Positions 17,586 to 26,333 of a DNA stretch of 36,044 bases are shown here, piece by piece (position 1 is the stretch's first letter; each line of letters starts with the position of its first letter). Position numbers and translations under genes: made by a program. The notes beneath the pieces were generated by a model. It saw nothing but the letters and a program-made list of their open reading frames with translations, was not told where the DNA came from and made no database searches. Source of the DNA: Candidatus Undinarchaeales archaeon (GTDB lineage: Archaea > SpSt-1190 > JASMDC01); contig JASMDC010000035.1 of assembly GCA_030753015.1 (NCBI GenBank), forward strand, positions 1 to 36,044, written 5' to 3'.

Positions 17586-17948
17586 TCAGTCCCGTGTACA
17601 GAAGTCGCAAGTCTCAGGGACATCCTCAAGGCTGCGATGGATGTCACACAGGATTCTATCCTGCATCTCATGCTTGCAGATCTCGCACACTCTCATAAGG
17701 AATAGGGGCCTCTCCAGACCATCGTACATCTCGCGTGCGAGCGCCTTCACCTTGTCGGTCCCATTCTTAGAGAGCTTCAGCACCCCTCCTCGCTTATCCT
17801 TCAGGTAATGGGAGACCGCTGGTTGGGTGAAACCCAAGAGTTTCGCGATTTCCCTTTGGGATAGGCCGAGACGTTCGAGCTCCTTGGCGATCCCTCTGCG
17901 GATAGGTGGGAGGAGATACCTTATTGTGAGCTCACATGGAAGCAACAT
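17586..17948 (-). CDS. HTH transcriptional regulator with Cys/His cluster
   Basis: A 120-aa protein. I start it at the ATG at 17948, which follows a GGGGAGG site by about 2 nt; the frame is open 11 codons further but that part overlaps the ribosome site and operator. Residues about 27-50 form a helix-turn-helix (LSQREIAKLLGFTQPAVSHYL), of the small archaeal XRE-like type often annotated as COG2522-like. The C-terminal third has C88-x2-C91, C101, H104 and C114-x2-C117, a plausible zinc or iron-sulfur site that could sense metal or redox state. A perfect palindrome lies in its own promoter, suggesting autoregulation. It sits at the downstream end of the sulfur operon, but no direct link to those genes is shown. 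Confidence 0.8.
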   Translation of the reverse strand: MLLPCELTIRYLLPPIRRGIAKELERLGLSQREIAKLLGFTQPAVSHYLKDKRGGVLKLSKNGTDKVKALAREMYDGLERPLFLMRVCEICKHEMQDRILCDIHRSLEDVPETCDFCTRD

Positions 17949-17971
17949 GGTCCTCCCCTCAGAACTCCTCC

Positions 17972-17991
17972 AAAATAACAATTGTTATTTT
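17972..17991. promoter_or_regulatory. Perfect 20-bp palindrome, candidate operator
   Basis: Half-sites AAAATAACAA and TTGTTATTTT are exact reverse complements with no spacer. The palindrome lies between the AT-rich TATA-like tract (17988-17999) and the start at 17948 of the HTH gene, where a bound repressor would block RNA polymerase. It is too short a loop to be a good RNA hairpin, so a DNA operator is more likely. Confidence 0.6.
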
Positions 17992-17999
17992 TATTATTT
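17988..17999 (-). promoter_or_regulatory. TATA-like element of the HTH regulator
   Basis: The minus strand reads AATAATAAAAATA preceded by a purine-rich GGAAA that could act as BRE. It overlaps the edge of the palindromic operator. Predicted transcription start is near 17967, about 20 nt before the ATG. Confidence 0.5.
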
Positions 18000-18197
18000 C
18001 CTACCCGCGGTGTTTGCACCCTCATAAGGAGAACCGGGTCGGCCCCGCCGTTCGTAGGATGATCGCCGTGAACCGGAATGACTTGAACATCGTGGTCGAT
18101 GGTGCAACACTCCGAGAACGGGTATATAGACACGGTTCCCGGTTCCTAGATGGATGTGATATCGAGATCACATATCGCCAAGGGATTGCCTTGCAGT

Positions 18198-19583
18198 TCA
18201 CCTCGCGGCCTCGAGCTGGTTGACCGCCTCCACGACCTGGGCGATGACGGTGTCCGAGGAGATCGTCGCGCCGGTTATGGTGTCGAAATCATTATTCGCG
18301 ACGGGTGACGACGCACCGGTGAACTGGCTGGAGAAGGCAGCCTCCAGGATCCGTGCACCGATGCCCGGGGTCTCATGCTGCTCGAGGATCTTGATGCCGG
18401 TCACGGTTGCAGGAACGCCAGCTGAGACATCCATGCCCACAAGCATCTTTATCGATCCGTGGTATCCACTGGCTTCCATGAGGAGCGCGTACCCTGCGAC
18501 CTCCCCGCCAGAGTAGCCCGCGTATACCTGACGTACTCGTCCCCTGTCGCCGGGATACACAGGCTCGTCGGAGACGAGCTTGTGCTCCCCAAGCCCTTCA
18601 AAACGCTCGGCCAGCGGGTACACCTCTTTCAGGTCCACCTGTTTGACCTCCTCGATGGTTGGAAGGGGCGTTGGGATGGGAGTTGGAACTGGCGTCAGAG
18701 CTGGTGTGGGGCCGGTGGTGGTGGATGGAGCGGGCGTTGGTGATGGCGTCGGGACGGGAGTGGGTGCAGGTGTCGGCTCAGGCGTCGGTACAAATCCGAA
18801 GGGGGTACATGTGTTGGCATCCTTGAGGTCCGTGCATTCCACCGCTTCCGAGCGTTCGATATCGCCCGCACTCACCCACACACGTACCAATATACCCGTG
18901 CCGGTCCGAACGATATAGATGGTGGATGAGCCGTCCAGAACAGAGGTGACGACCTCGATGTCTTCCACTAGCGGGTAGGCCTCCTTCAGCGCCGTCATCA
19001 GCGCTTGAAACCTATCCCTTCCATCGGTCCCTGTAGCGCTACCGGGGGAAGGAGCCACGGTGGTGGCTGAGGGCGACGGCGTTCGCCCGGGTGTTGGCTC
19101 CGCCTTGATGGGAGTGCATGACCGGATTTCCGACGGGTCCGTGCATTGGACCACCTCCGAGCTGTCGATGCGACCATCTGTAGTCCGGATCCGCACCAGG
19201 CCGATCGTGTCGGCCCTTACAAGGTAGGTGCTCAATGGGCCTGCGTGGGCGGATGTCATGAGCTCGGAGTCCGAGGAAGCGTATCTCTGTGAGAGATGGT
19301 CAATGACCTCCGCCGGGATATCGTTCGCTCCCCAGAACAGGAAGACGAGGACGGCCGTGATGAAGAGCAGGATGAGACCCAGCATGGCTATGTCCAGCCG
19401 GCGGCCCGCCAAGGGGCTATCCGCGGCCACCTCGGCCGGGGGTGACGTCATCAAGGCCCGGTCGAGTGCGTCCTCGACGTCCTCGGGAGCGTACTCTTGG
19501 GAGAGCAGATACTCGCGGATCTGATCGCCGTCATAGCCCTGGGAGAGGTACGAAAGCACATATTCATCAAGCTCTGTACCCAA
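18198..19583 (-). CDS. Membrane-anchored RnfG-like FMN-binding protein
   Basis: A 461-aa protein starting at TTG (19583) with AGGGGG at 19595-19600; the next in-frame ATG (residue 45) would delete a conserved-looking helical segment. Residues 1-45 form a helical pair (YLSQGYDGDQIREYLLSQEY). A membrane helix spans about 64-85. Two related segments of about 45 aa (around 108-160 and 212-265) each end in CTD...CTP, separated by Thr/Pro linkers. The C-terminal 140 aa are an FMN-binding domain of the RnfG/NqrC type, with DTITGATISS; Thr440 matches the threonine that ApbE-type transferases link to FMN through phosphate. It should carry a flavin outside the membrane and move electrons. It is the last gene of the sulfur operon, 15 bp after the cysteine synthase gene, so an electron-transfer link to sulfur metabolism is possible but unproven. 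Confidence 0.8.
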   Translation of the reverse strand: MGTELDEYVLSYLSQGYDGDQIREYLLSQEYAPEDVEDALDRALMTSPPAEVAADSPLAGRRLDIAMLGLILLFITAVLVFLFWGANDIPAEVIDHLSQRYASSDSELMTSAHAGPLSTYLVRADTIGLVRIRTTDGRIDSSEVVQCTDPSEIRSCTPIKAEPTPGRTPSPSATTVAPSPGSATGTDGRDRFQALMTALKEAYPLVEDIEVVTSVLDGSSTIYIVRTGTGILVRVWVSAGDIERSEAVECTDLKDANTCTPFGFVPTPEPTPAPTPVPTPSPTPAPSTTTGPTPALTPVPTPIPTPLPTIEEVKQVDLKEVYPLAERFEGLGEHKLVSDEPVYPGDRGRVRQVYAGYSGGEVAGYALLMEASGYHGSIKMLVGMDVSAGVPATVTGIKILEQHETPGIGARILEAAFSSQFTGASSPVANNDFDTITGATISSDTVIAQVVEAVNQLEAAR

Positions 19584-19598
19584 GTATACTGTTGCCCC

Positions 19599-20561
19599 CT
19601 AAGTTTGTCCGTCAATGAATTTGATGTAAGTATTGATGTACTTGTAGATGTCGTCCGGGGAGATGGCTACCGCCAACCCCTTCTGCTCCTTTGCGCACTG
19701 CAGCGCGGCGAACAGAATCGCACCCGTTGTGGGTCCCACGAGAAGGCCCCCCTTCCTTGCTAAAAGGATTCCGGTCCTGTAGGCGTCCTCGTCCGAGACC
19801 GAGATGACCTCGTCAATAAGCGACATGTCAAGTATCTTCGGGACAAGGTCATCCCTCAGACCCGTTATCCTCTTCATCCCAGGCAGGTTGTGCTCTGCCG
19901 TTTCCGGCTCGATCCCTATCACTTTGATATCGGGTTTCTTCTCCTTTAGATACTTGCTCACACCAGTTATCGTCCCACACGTCCCGAACGCAGCGAAGAA
20001 ATAATCGATCTTGCCTCGTGTCTGTCGCCAGATCTCCGGACCCGTCGTCTCGTAGTGCGCTCGAACGTTCAGTTCGTTCTCATACTGGTTCGGGTAGACA
20101 TACGAGCCCTCGTTCCGTGGGCTCTCAGCGATGCTCTTTGCCAAGCCCCGTGCTCCCTCGTTCGGGAACAACGGACACAGGCCGTCGTCCGCCTCCCAGA
20201 GCTCGACGCCCAGGAGTCTCAACAGCTTCTTCTTCTCCTCCGGGATCCGATCAGGTACGGCGATCTCGACGGGGATGCCCCTGGCGTTCGCCAACGATGC
20301 CAAGGCGATGCCGGTATTACCTGAGGAGGGCTCGATCAAGGACTGGCCTTTCTTGATCCCGGCATGCTCCAACATCGATAAGGCGATCCTGTCCTTGACG
20401 GAACCGAAGGGATTGTACCGCTCCAGCTTGAGGTAAATCGGAAAGCCAGGATGTGGATTGATACCCTCGTTCACCCGTACCATCGGTGTCGGATTCTCCG
20501 GGTTCGAGATGAGGCCCTCTATGCTATCGTAGACCCTGAGCTGATCGTTCGGTCCTGTCAT
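19599..20561 (-). CDS. cysM: Cysteine synthase family PLP enzyme
   Basis: A 320-aa fold-type II PLP enzyme. Lys56 in NPFGSVKDR is the expected Schiff-base lysine. PSSGNTG binds substrate, GTCGTITG binds PLP phosphate, and GPTTGAIL replaces the usual G-S-S-G loop. It should join sulfide to an activated serine (O-acetylserine or O-phosphoserine) to make cysteine. No serine acetyltransferase is in the window, and archaeal O-phosphoserine sulfhydrylases use the same fold, so the donor is open. A cystathionine beta-synthase-like role is an alternative, but no CBS domains are present. The start at 20561 has AAGGAGGTG at 20567-20575. The gene lies 31 bp after the TusA-like gene. Confidence 0.85.
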   Translation of the reverse strand: MTGPNDQLRVYDSIEGLISNPENPTPMVRVNEGINPHPGFPIYLKLERYNPFGSVKDRIALSMLEHAGIKKGQSLIEPSSGNTGIALASLANARGIPVEIAVPDRIPEEKKKLLRLLGVELWEADDGLCPLFPNEGARGLAKSIAESPRNEGSYVYPNQYENELNVRAHYETTGPEIWRQTRGKIDYFFAAFGTCGTITGVSKYLKEKKPDIKVIGIEPETAEHNLPGMKRITGLRDDLVPKILDMSLIDEVISVSDEDAYRTGILLARKGGLLVGPTTGAILFAALQCAKEQKGLAVAISPDDIYKYINTYIKFIDGQT

Positions 20562-20592
20562 ACATACACCTCCTTGGTATAGAGAGCGGCAC

Positions 20593-20859
20593 CTAGCCCT
20601 TCTTGATGATTATTTTTCGGGAGGTCTTGTCCACGTCGGTGGTCTCGAGCACCGTGCACCCGAGCTTATCAGCGGCGCTGAGGATGGTCTCGAAGGACGG
20701 TACGTTGTCGGTAACCACCTCGAGCACATCCCCGGAGGAGAGCGTCTTCAAGGCCCTCCTCACAAGGACCTCAGGGTAGGGGCAGGAGTATCCCAACGCA
20801 TCCAGTGCGTACCGCCCCTTTTCAAGTTCCTCAAGACCGAGCTTTCCATGTGATGTCAT
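20593..20859 (-). CDS. tusA: TusA/SirA-like sulfurtransferase
   Basis: An 88-aa protein with the family signature ALGYSCPYPEVLVRRALK; Cys26 in C-P-x-P is the persulfide-carrying residue. The rest (GDVLEVVTDN, then a C-terminal strand) fits the small two-layer TusA fold. TusA proteins pass sulfur as a protein persulfide between partners. Position between sulfite reductase (1-bp gap) and cysteine synthase suggests it handles sulfide or sulfane sulfur made by this operon. GAGGTG at the 3' end of the sulfite reductase gene serves as ribosome site, so the two are probably translationally coupled. Confidence 0.85.
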   Translation of the reverse strand: MTSHGKLGLEELEKGRYALDALGYSCPYPEVLVRRALKTLSSGDVLEVVTDNVPSFETILSAADKLGCTVLETTDVDKTSRKIIIKKG

Positions 20860-20860
20860 C

Positions 20861-22357
20861 CTATTTCACCTCTAGTTGTACCATCGATCCCAGTTCCTCT
20901 GCTGAATGTGATGCGCAGAACTCTGCGAAGTCCGCAAAACCCTCCTTCAGACAGTAGTCCACGAGCCTCTCGATCACGTCCCTCACGTGCTCCGGGTCCA
21001 CCTTCTTCGCCACGAGCTTGCTGAGCTGCGCCTTCTCTCCAAGCCTGCCGCCGAGGTAGATGTGGTATAACTCCCTGGCCTCGCTCGCGCTCACCGGAAT
21101 GCCCATCAGGCCTATGTCCCCAGTCGTCCGCAAGCAACAATCGTTCGGGCACCCGGACACGTACAGCCTCAGCTTCAGGTCATCGAGAGCCGTGCCAAAG
21201 CGACGCTCTAGATGCTCGACGATCCCCCTCGCCATCTGCTTTGGATAGGGTTCTGCGGCTTTTCCACAGAAGTCGGCCGCGCAGCCGATTGCCGTCCATC
21301 GGAGCGGCGGGCCCCGAACTGGCAGGTCTATGTCCCCAAGCTGCTTCAGGGCGTCCTCCAGCCCGTCCTGGGGGATGTTCACGAGGATCATGTTCTGGAA
21401 CGTGGTGTTCCGAACCTCGCCGCTCCCGAACTCGTCGACGATGTCGGACACGCGCCGCATGCGCTCGCTGGAAAGGATCCCCCCGATCAGCGGGATGGTG
21501 ATGAAGTAGTTTCCGTCCTTCTGTTCCTGGATCCCGCTGTGCTCTTCGCCGCTTATCCTCGGGCGGACCTCGAGCGGCTCCAGCTTCCTGCCCAGCTTTT
21601 CTTCGAGCTTCTCCCTCACCTGCTGGACGCCCCAGTTCGCGACCAGGTACTTGAACCGCGCCTTCGCCTTGCTCTCGCGGTTGCCGTGGTCCCGGTGGAT
21701 CTCGGCCATGGCCCGGGTGACGTCGAAGACATCGGAGGGCTTGATGAACGCGCCCAGCGGCTCGGCGAGCCTCGGCCCCGGCTGCGTCGCCCCGACCCCT
21801 CCACCGATGAGGGCAGCGAATCCAACCTCACCCTCATGCTCCACGGCGAACAGCCCTATGTCCTGGACCTCGGGCTTGGTGCACCTGATATCACACCCCG
21901 TGATCGAGATCTTGAACTTCTTGGGCATGTCGAGGAAGTCCCGGTTGCCGATGAAGAAATCGTTCATCTTCTTGGCCAGCGGCCGGACGTCGATGAGCTC
22001 GTCCCTGTCGACGCCTGCTACCGGGCACACGACGATGTTCCGAACATCGCCGTACCGCGCCCCCGGAAAGGCCTGGCCGCATTTGTCGGTGGTGAATCCG
22101 AGCTTCTCCATCCGGGCAAAGGCCTTCGGCGCATGCTCACCCTCTATCCAGTGGAGCTGTATGTCCTGTCGATCCGTGATCTCCGTATAGCCGCGGCCGT
22201 AGTCGTCGGACATCTGGGCGATGGCGCGGAGCTGTTCAGATGTCAATGTCCCGGCCGGGACCTTTATCCTGAGGAACTGATGGGAGCCGAGCCCCCGGTC
22301 TCTTCCCAGAGAATATCTGTCCATGAACCGCATGAGGTCGTCGGTTTCTATCTCCAT
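20861..22357 (-). CDS. Siroheme-dependent sulfite (or nitrite) reductase
   Basis: A 498-aa protein with two pseudo-symmetric ferredoxin-like and siroheme/Fe-S halves, the usual layout of single-chain ferredoxin-dependent assimilatory sulfite/nitrite reductases. The first half has TDRQDIQLHW and ITGCDIRCTKPEVQDIGL. The cluster ligands in the second half are C359-x4-C364 (GCAADFC) and C403-x3-C407 (SGCPNDC). The first pair is one residue shorter than the normal C-x5-C. The reaction expected is six-electron reduction of sulfite to sulfide in the cytoplasm. Neighbours for siroheme synthesis, ATP sulfurylase, APS reductase and cysteine synthase point to sulfite rather than nitrite. ATG at 22357 is preceded by GGGGG. 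The electron donor is not identified. Confidence 0.88.
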   Translation of the reverse strand: MEIETDDLMRFMDRYSLGRDRGLGSHQFLRIKVPAGTLTSEQLRAIAQMSDDYGRGYTEITDRQDIQLHWIEGEHAPKAFARMEKLGFTTDKCGQAFPGARYGDVRNIVVCPVAGVDRDELIDVRPLAKKMNDFFIGNRDFLDMPKKFKISITGCDIRCTKPEVQDIGLFAVEHEGEVGFAALIGGGVGATQPGPRLAEPLGAFIKPSDVFDVTRAMAEIHRDHGNRESKAKARFKYLVANWGVQQVREKLEEKLGRKLEPLEVRPRISGEEHSGIQEQKDGNYFITIPLIGGILSSERMRRVSDIVDEFGSGEVRNTTFQNMILVNIPQDGLEDALKQLGDIDLPVRGPPLRWTAIGCAADFCGKAAEPYPKQMARGIVEHLERRFGTALDDLKLRLYVSGCPNDCCLRTTGDIGLMGIPVSASEARELYHIYLGGRLGEKAQLSKLVAKKVDPEHVRDVIERLVDYCLKEGFADFAEFCASHSAEELGSMVQLEVK

Positions 22358-22400
22358 TTCAGTGCCCCCTGCATCGTATGTCAGATTGAAACATCTATTG

Positions 22401-23369
22401 TCACACTTCCTTGAGCCATCGCGCAGCGTCTTTTGCGAAGTAGGTGATGATGAGGTCCGCTCCGGCCCGCTTGATGCTGGTCAGCACCTCCATGGCCGTC
22501 GCCCTCTCGTCCAGCCACCCGGATCTGGCCGCGGCCTTCACCATGGAGTACTCGCCGCTGACATTGTACGCTGCGGTTGGATGACCGAACCGTTCCTTCA
22601 CCCGCCGGATGATGTCCAGGTACGGTAGGGCCGGTTTGACCATGACGATATCGGCGCCCTCGTCGATGTCCAGGGCCACCTCCCGCAAAGCCTCCTCCCC
22701 GTTAGCAGGGTCCATCTGGTAGCTTCGTCGATCCCCGAATTGGGGAGTCGAGTACGCCGCCTCGCGAAAGGGACCGTAGAAGGAGGACGCGAACTTGGCA
22801 GCATAGGACATGATACCGATGTGCTCGTACCCTGCACCGTCGAGCGCGGTCCTGATGGCACCCACCCGCCCGTCCATCATGTCCGACGGCGCCACCATGT
22901 CAGCTCCCGCCTCTGCGTGGGACCGTGCGACCTTGGTAAGCAGGTCGAGAGAGGGATCGTTGAGCACGCTGCCGTCCGAGACCACGCCGCAGTGACCCGA
23001 TGTAGTGTACTGGCAGAGGCACACATCGGTGATGACCACCAGTCTGTCGCCGTAGGCCTCCTTGAGTGCGGTAACGGCCTGCTGCACTACACCCTCCGAA
23101 GACGAGGCAGAGGACGCATTTGGGTCCTTTTTCAGGGGGATGCCGAAGAGGAGCACCGCAGGGATTCCGAGGTCCACCACGGACCGGGCCTCTTCCACTA
23201 CGCCCTCGTATGGGACGTGGAAGACGCCCGGCATCGAGGGGATCTCGCTCTTCTCGGTGATGCCCTCCCGCACGAACAAGGGTGCGACCAGGTCGTTGAC
23301 GCTCAGCTGCGTCTCCCGCATCATCCTCCGGATGGCCTCCGAGCGGCGGAGCCTCCGGGGTCGTATCAC
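22401..23369 (-). CDS. hemB: Porphobilinogen synthase (ALA dehydratase)
   Basis: A 322-aa protein, typical length. It condenses two 5-aminolevulinate molecules to porphobilinogen. Active-site lysines are Lys192 ([16 protein letters not shown]) and Lys245 ([12 protein letters not shown]). C117, C119 and C127 ([14 protein letters not shown]) form the zinc site, so this is a zinc-type enzyme. I use the GTG at 23369 because the family begins with the RPRRLRR segment just after it; the next Met (residue 16) would remove it. No ribosome site is evident before the GTG. A TATA-like element at 23418-23425 may give it a separate promoter. Confidence 0.9.
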   Translation of the reverse strand: MIRPRRLRRSEAIRRMMRETQLSVNDLVAPLFVREGITEKSEIPSMPGVFHVPYEGVVEEARSVVDLGIPAVLLFGIPLKKDPNASSASSSEGVVQQAVTALKEAYGDRLVVITDVCLCQYTTSGHCGVVSDGSVLNDPSLDLLTKVARSHAEAGADMVAPSDMMDGRVGAIRTALDGAGYEHIGIMSYAAKFASSFYGPFREAAYSTPQFGDRRSYQMDPANGEEALREVALDIDEGADIVMVKPALPYLDIIRRVKERFGHPTAAYNVSGEYSMVKAAARSGWLDERATAMEVLTSIKRAGADLIITYFAKDAARWLKEV

Positions 23370-23417
23370 CGGGAAGCCGGACAGGACGATCCCCCCTTGG
23401 TAAAGATCACGTTCTCG

Positions 23418-23425
23418 TTATAATA
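23418..23425 (-). promoter_or_regulatory. Possible internal promoter before hemB
   Basis: The 70-bp gap between hemL and hemB contains minus-strand TATTATAA in an AT-rich patch. Its predicted start would give hemB a leader of about 25 nt. It could let hemB, sulfite reductase and the following genes be transcribed apart from the upstream operon. Confidence 0.4.
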
Positions 23426-23439
23426 CAAAATTGGCATGT

Positions 23440-24771
23440 TCACCCACCCCCTCCACTCACCATGCTCCCGAAAGCGCGGTCGGCGATGGCGATAGTCTCC
23501 TCGATGTCATGGTCCGAATGTGCAGTGGAGACGAACCCGGACTCGAACTGTGATGGTGCGAGGTTGACACCTGCGGACTGGAGCGCCCAGAAGAACCTTG
23601 CGTACCGTGCCGTGTCCGATCCTTTGGCAGTTGCATGGTCCCGGACCTCCGTTGTTGTGAAGAACATCGAGAACATGGACCCTACTCTGGTGGGGAAGAC
23701 ATCCACGCCATGTTCTTCGGCAGCAGCTGTCAGACCCTTGTCGAGAGTGGACGATGCCCGCTCGAGACGATCGTACACACCTTCACGTCCAAGGACCTCG
23801 AGGGTCTTGATACCTGCGCGCATCGCAACGGGATTCCCCGAGAGAGTCCCTGCTTGGTAGACCTTACCGATGGGTGCGACCTGTTCCATTATGTCCCTCC
23901 TTCCTCCGTAGGCCCCTACGGGGAATCCCCCGCCGATGACCTTTCCTAGACAAGTTAGGTCCGGGACAACGCCGAACCGGCCCTGCGCTCCGTTGTACCC
24001 GACCCGGAACCCTGTGATCACCTCGTCGAACACGAGCAGGATGTCCTCGCGGTCGCAGATCTCCCGTAGACCCTCCAGGAATCCCTCACGTGGCGGTACG
24101 ACACCCATGTTCCCGCACACGGGCTCGAGGATGATGCACGCGATCCTGCCACGGTGGTTCTTCACGACGGTGTCAACAGCGAGAAGGTCGTTATATGGGA
24201 GCGAGATGGTGTTCCTCGCAAAGTCAGCAGGCACGCCCTTGCTGTCGGGAACACCAAGGGTCAGTCCGCCTGATCCGGCCTGGATGAGGAGATGGTCCAC
24301 ATGACCGTGGTAACAGCCATCGAACTTGATGATAATGTCCCTGCCCGTGAATCCCCGGGCGAGACGGATCGCGGACATGGTGGCCTCGGTGCCGGAGTTG
24401 ACCATTCGCACAAGCTCCACGGCGGGCAGCGCTTCCACGATCATCCTGGCCAGTGTGGACTCCATCTCGGTGGGTGCACCATAGCTCACACCCCGCTCGG
24501 TCTGGTCCCGCACGCACGCCATCACCTCGGGGTGGGCATGGCCGAGGATGAGGGGACCCCAGGAGCACACATAGTCGATGTACTCCTTCCCGTCGACATC
24601 ATGGATCCTCGATCCCGTGGCCCGTGACACGAAGAACGGATTCCCCCCCACACCACTGAAGGCACGGACCGGGCTGTTGACTCCTCCTGGGATATAGCTT
24701 TTCGCAAGGTCGAACAACTTCTTCGAGCGTTCCCCACGTTCCGGGACATGAGTTCCTGTATCGTTCATCAT
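23440..24771 (-). CDS. hemL: Glutamate-1-semialdehyde 2,1-aminomutase
   Basis: A 443-aa PLP enzyme of the class III aminotransferase fold. It converts glutamate-1-semialdehyde to 5-aminolevulinate, the second step of the C5 pathway. Lys277 in GKVIGGGFPVGAYGG is the PLP lysine; the PLP-contacting FDEVITGFR and the entry motif SGTEATMSAIRLAR are intact. The ATG at 24771 overlaps the stop of the cobA-hemD fusion (ATGA), indicating translational coupling, and GGAGGGG lies about 8 nt upstream. Confidence 0.93.
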   Translation of the reverse strand: MMNDTGTHVPERGERSKKLFDLAKSYIPGGVNSPVRAFSGVGGNPFFVSRATGSRIHDVDGKEYIDYVCSWGPLILGHAHPEVMACVRDQTERGVSYGAPTEMESTLARMIVEALPAVELVRMVNSGTEATMSAIRLARGFTGRDIIIKFDGCYHGHVDHLLIQAGSGGLTLGVPDSKGVPADFARNTISLPYNDLLAVDTVVKNHRGRIACIILEPVCGNMGVVPPREGFLEGLREICDREDILLVFDEVITGFRVGYNGAQGRFGVVPDLTCLGKVIGGGFPVGAYGGRRDIMEQVAPIGKVYQAGTLSGNPVAMRAGIKTLEVLGREGVYDRLERASSTLDKGLTAAAEEHGVDVFPTRVGSMFSMFFTTTEVRDHATAKGSDTARYARFFWALQSAGVNLAPSQFESGFVSTAHSDHDIEETIAIADRAFGSMVSGGGG

Positions 24772-26321
24772 GGTACTCGTTCCCCTCCGTCCTCAGAGGT
24801 CGTATCTCGTAGATGGCTCTCGAGCGCTGCCACGAGGCCCTCCATGGTCGACGTCGTCGCTACAACATCAGACTCGATACCAAGTTCCCTGACCGCCGCA
24901 GCGGTCACAGGACCGATGCAGGCGATGGTGGCCGCGCCCCCTGCAAGGAGCTCGGTCCCCTGGCTCCCTATGCCCTTGAAGAACGTCTTGACCGCTGAAG
25001 GGCTCAGGAAGGTGATGGTGTGGAGCCCTCCCGACTCGAGTTGCGCGATGAGGCGTTCTCCGTCGAAGTCGCATTCCACGGTCCGGTAGACGGGGAGGTC
25101 ACGGACCTCGGCCCCCATCCGGGATAGCCCGTCCGGGAGCGCGGGGTTGGCCCCGGCTGCCCGTGGGATAAGGACCTTCTTCCCCTCCAGTGACCTTTCG
25201 CGCAGCACGGCCAAGAGTCCGTTCGATGTGAACACTTCTGGCACTACGGAAACGGTCACGCCTCGTGACTCCAGCTCTTTTGCGGTCACGGGTCCGATGG
25301 CCCCGACGGAGGACCGGGAGAGCGTTTGTGGCGAAACGCCGCAAGCATCCATCCTGTCAAGGAAGGTACGGACTCCGTTGACGCTTGTGAAGAGCACCCA
25401 ATCGTAGTGGTCGATCCGCAGGACCTCCTCCTCGATCGCCCTTGTATCGTCCAGACCCTCCACCGCGATGACCGGCACGACCTCGGGGACCGCACCAGCA
25501 CCGGTGAGGAGCCGGCTGAAGGTATCGGCCTGTGCTTTCGGTCTCGTTACGAGGACGGTCTTCCCGGCAAGCGGGCTTGGCACGAACCAACTCAGCCTCT
25601 CTCCCAGAGGTACCACGTCACCGATCACGATAACCGCCGGAGGTCGGATGCGTGCATTGGCAGCTTGTTCCACAAGCTCGCACAGGGGAGCATTGACGGT
25701 CCGCTGACGATGTGTCGTTCCGTCCTCTATGATCGCTGCGGGGGTGCCTGCATCGACACCCGCATCGAGGAGGTTCTGCACGATGTGTGAGAGGTTCGCC
25801 ACGCCCATGAGGATGACTAGGGTCTGGGCACGGTCGGTGAACTCGTTCCATCGGATGGACGGAACGGTCTTTATCGGGTCCTCGTGTCCTGTGAGGCAGA
25901 TGAAGGAGGAGGCATGTCGTCTATGTGTCAGAGGGATCCCTGCATAGGCGGGTACTGCGATGGCCGACGAGATGCCAGGGACTATCTCGAACTCGATCCC
26001 GGCCTCGACCAGACGTTCCGCCTCCTCACCGCCCCGACCGAACACGAAGGGATCGCCCCCTTTCAACCGGACAACTCGCTTTCCCTTTAATGCTAGGTCG
26101 ACGAGGATGTCGTTGATCTCCTTCTGGCTACGGCCTTCCCCTCCCGGAACCTTCCCGACATGGATGAGCTTGCATCCAGCTCCTACCTCGGAAAGGAGCA
26201 CAGGGTCCACCAGACGGTCGTACACGACGACGTCCGCGTTCCGGATCACCTCCATCCCCTTGACGGTGATGAGCCCGGGATCCCCCGGCCCCGCTCCTAC
26301 GAGATAGACCTTGCCAGCCAT
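24768..26321 (-). CDS. cobA-hemD: CobA-HemD fusion: uroporphyrinogen III methyltransferase and synthase
   Basis: A 517-aa two-domain protein. Residues about 1-245 are a SAM-dependent uroporphyrinogen III C-methyltransferase (VYLVGAGPGDPGLIT, LKGGDPFVFGRGGEE, VPGISSAIAVPAYAGIPLTHR), which makes precorrin-2. Residues about 250-505 are uroporphyrinogen III synthase (LAGKTVLVTRPKAQ, FTSVNGVRTF, ITFLSPSAVKTFF), which closes hydroxymethylbilane. Such fusions are known in several bacteria and join two consecutive steps toward siroheme. It lies 12 bp after hemC and overlaps hemL by 4 bp. The gene order matches pathway order around uroporphyrinogen III. Confidence 0.93.
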   Translation of the reverse strand: MAGKVYLVGAGPGDPGLITVKGMEVIRNADVVVYDRLVDPVLLSEVGAGCKLIHVGKVPGGEGRSQKEINDILVDLALKGKRVVRLKGGDPFVFGRGGEEAERLVEAGIEFEIVPGISSAIAVPAYAGIPLTHRRHASSFICLTGHEDPIKTVPSIRWNEFTDRAQTLVILMGVANLSHIVQNLLDAGVDAGTPAAIIEDGTTHRQRTVNAPLCELVEQAANARIRPPAVIVIGDVVPLGERLSWFVPSPLAGKTVLVTRPKAQADTFSRLLTGAGAVPEVVPVIAVEGLDDTRAIEEEVLRIDHYDWVLFTSVNGVRTFLDRMDACGVSPQTLSRSSVGAIGPVTAKELESRGVTVSVVPEVFTSNGLLAVLRERSLEGKKVLIPRAAGANPALPDGLSRMGAEVRDLPVYRTVECDFDGERLIAQLESGGLHTITFLSPSAVKTFFKGIGSQGTELLAGGAATIACIGPVTAAAVRELGIESDVVATTSTMEGLVAALESHLRDTTSEDGGERVP

Positions 26322-26333
26322 GTCAAACAGACC

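Noticed and set aside
17936-18223. Small ORF in the gap between the HTH gene and the RnfG-like gene
   Set aside because: It overlaps the operator and promoter, has no recognisable sequence, and the 250-bp gap otherwise shows nothing coding.
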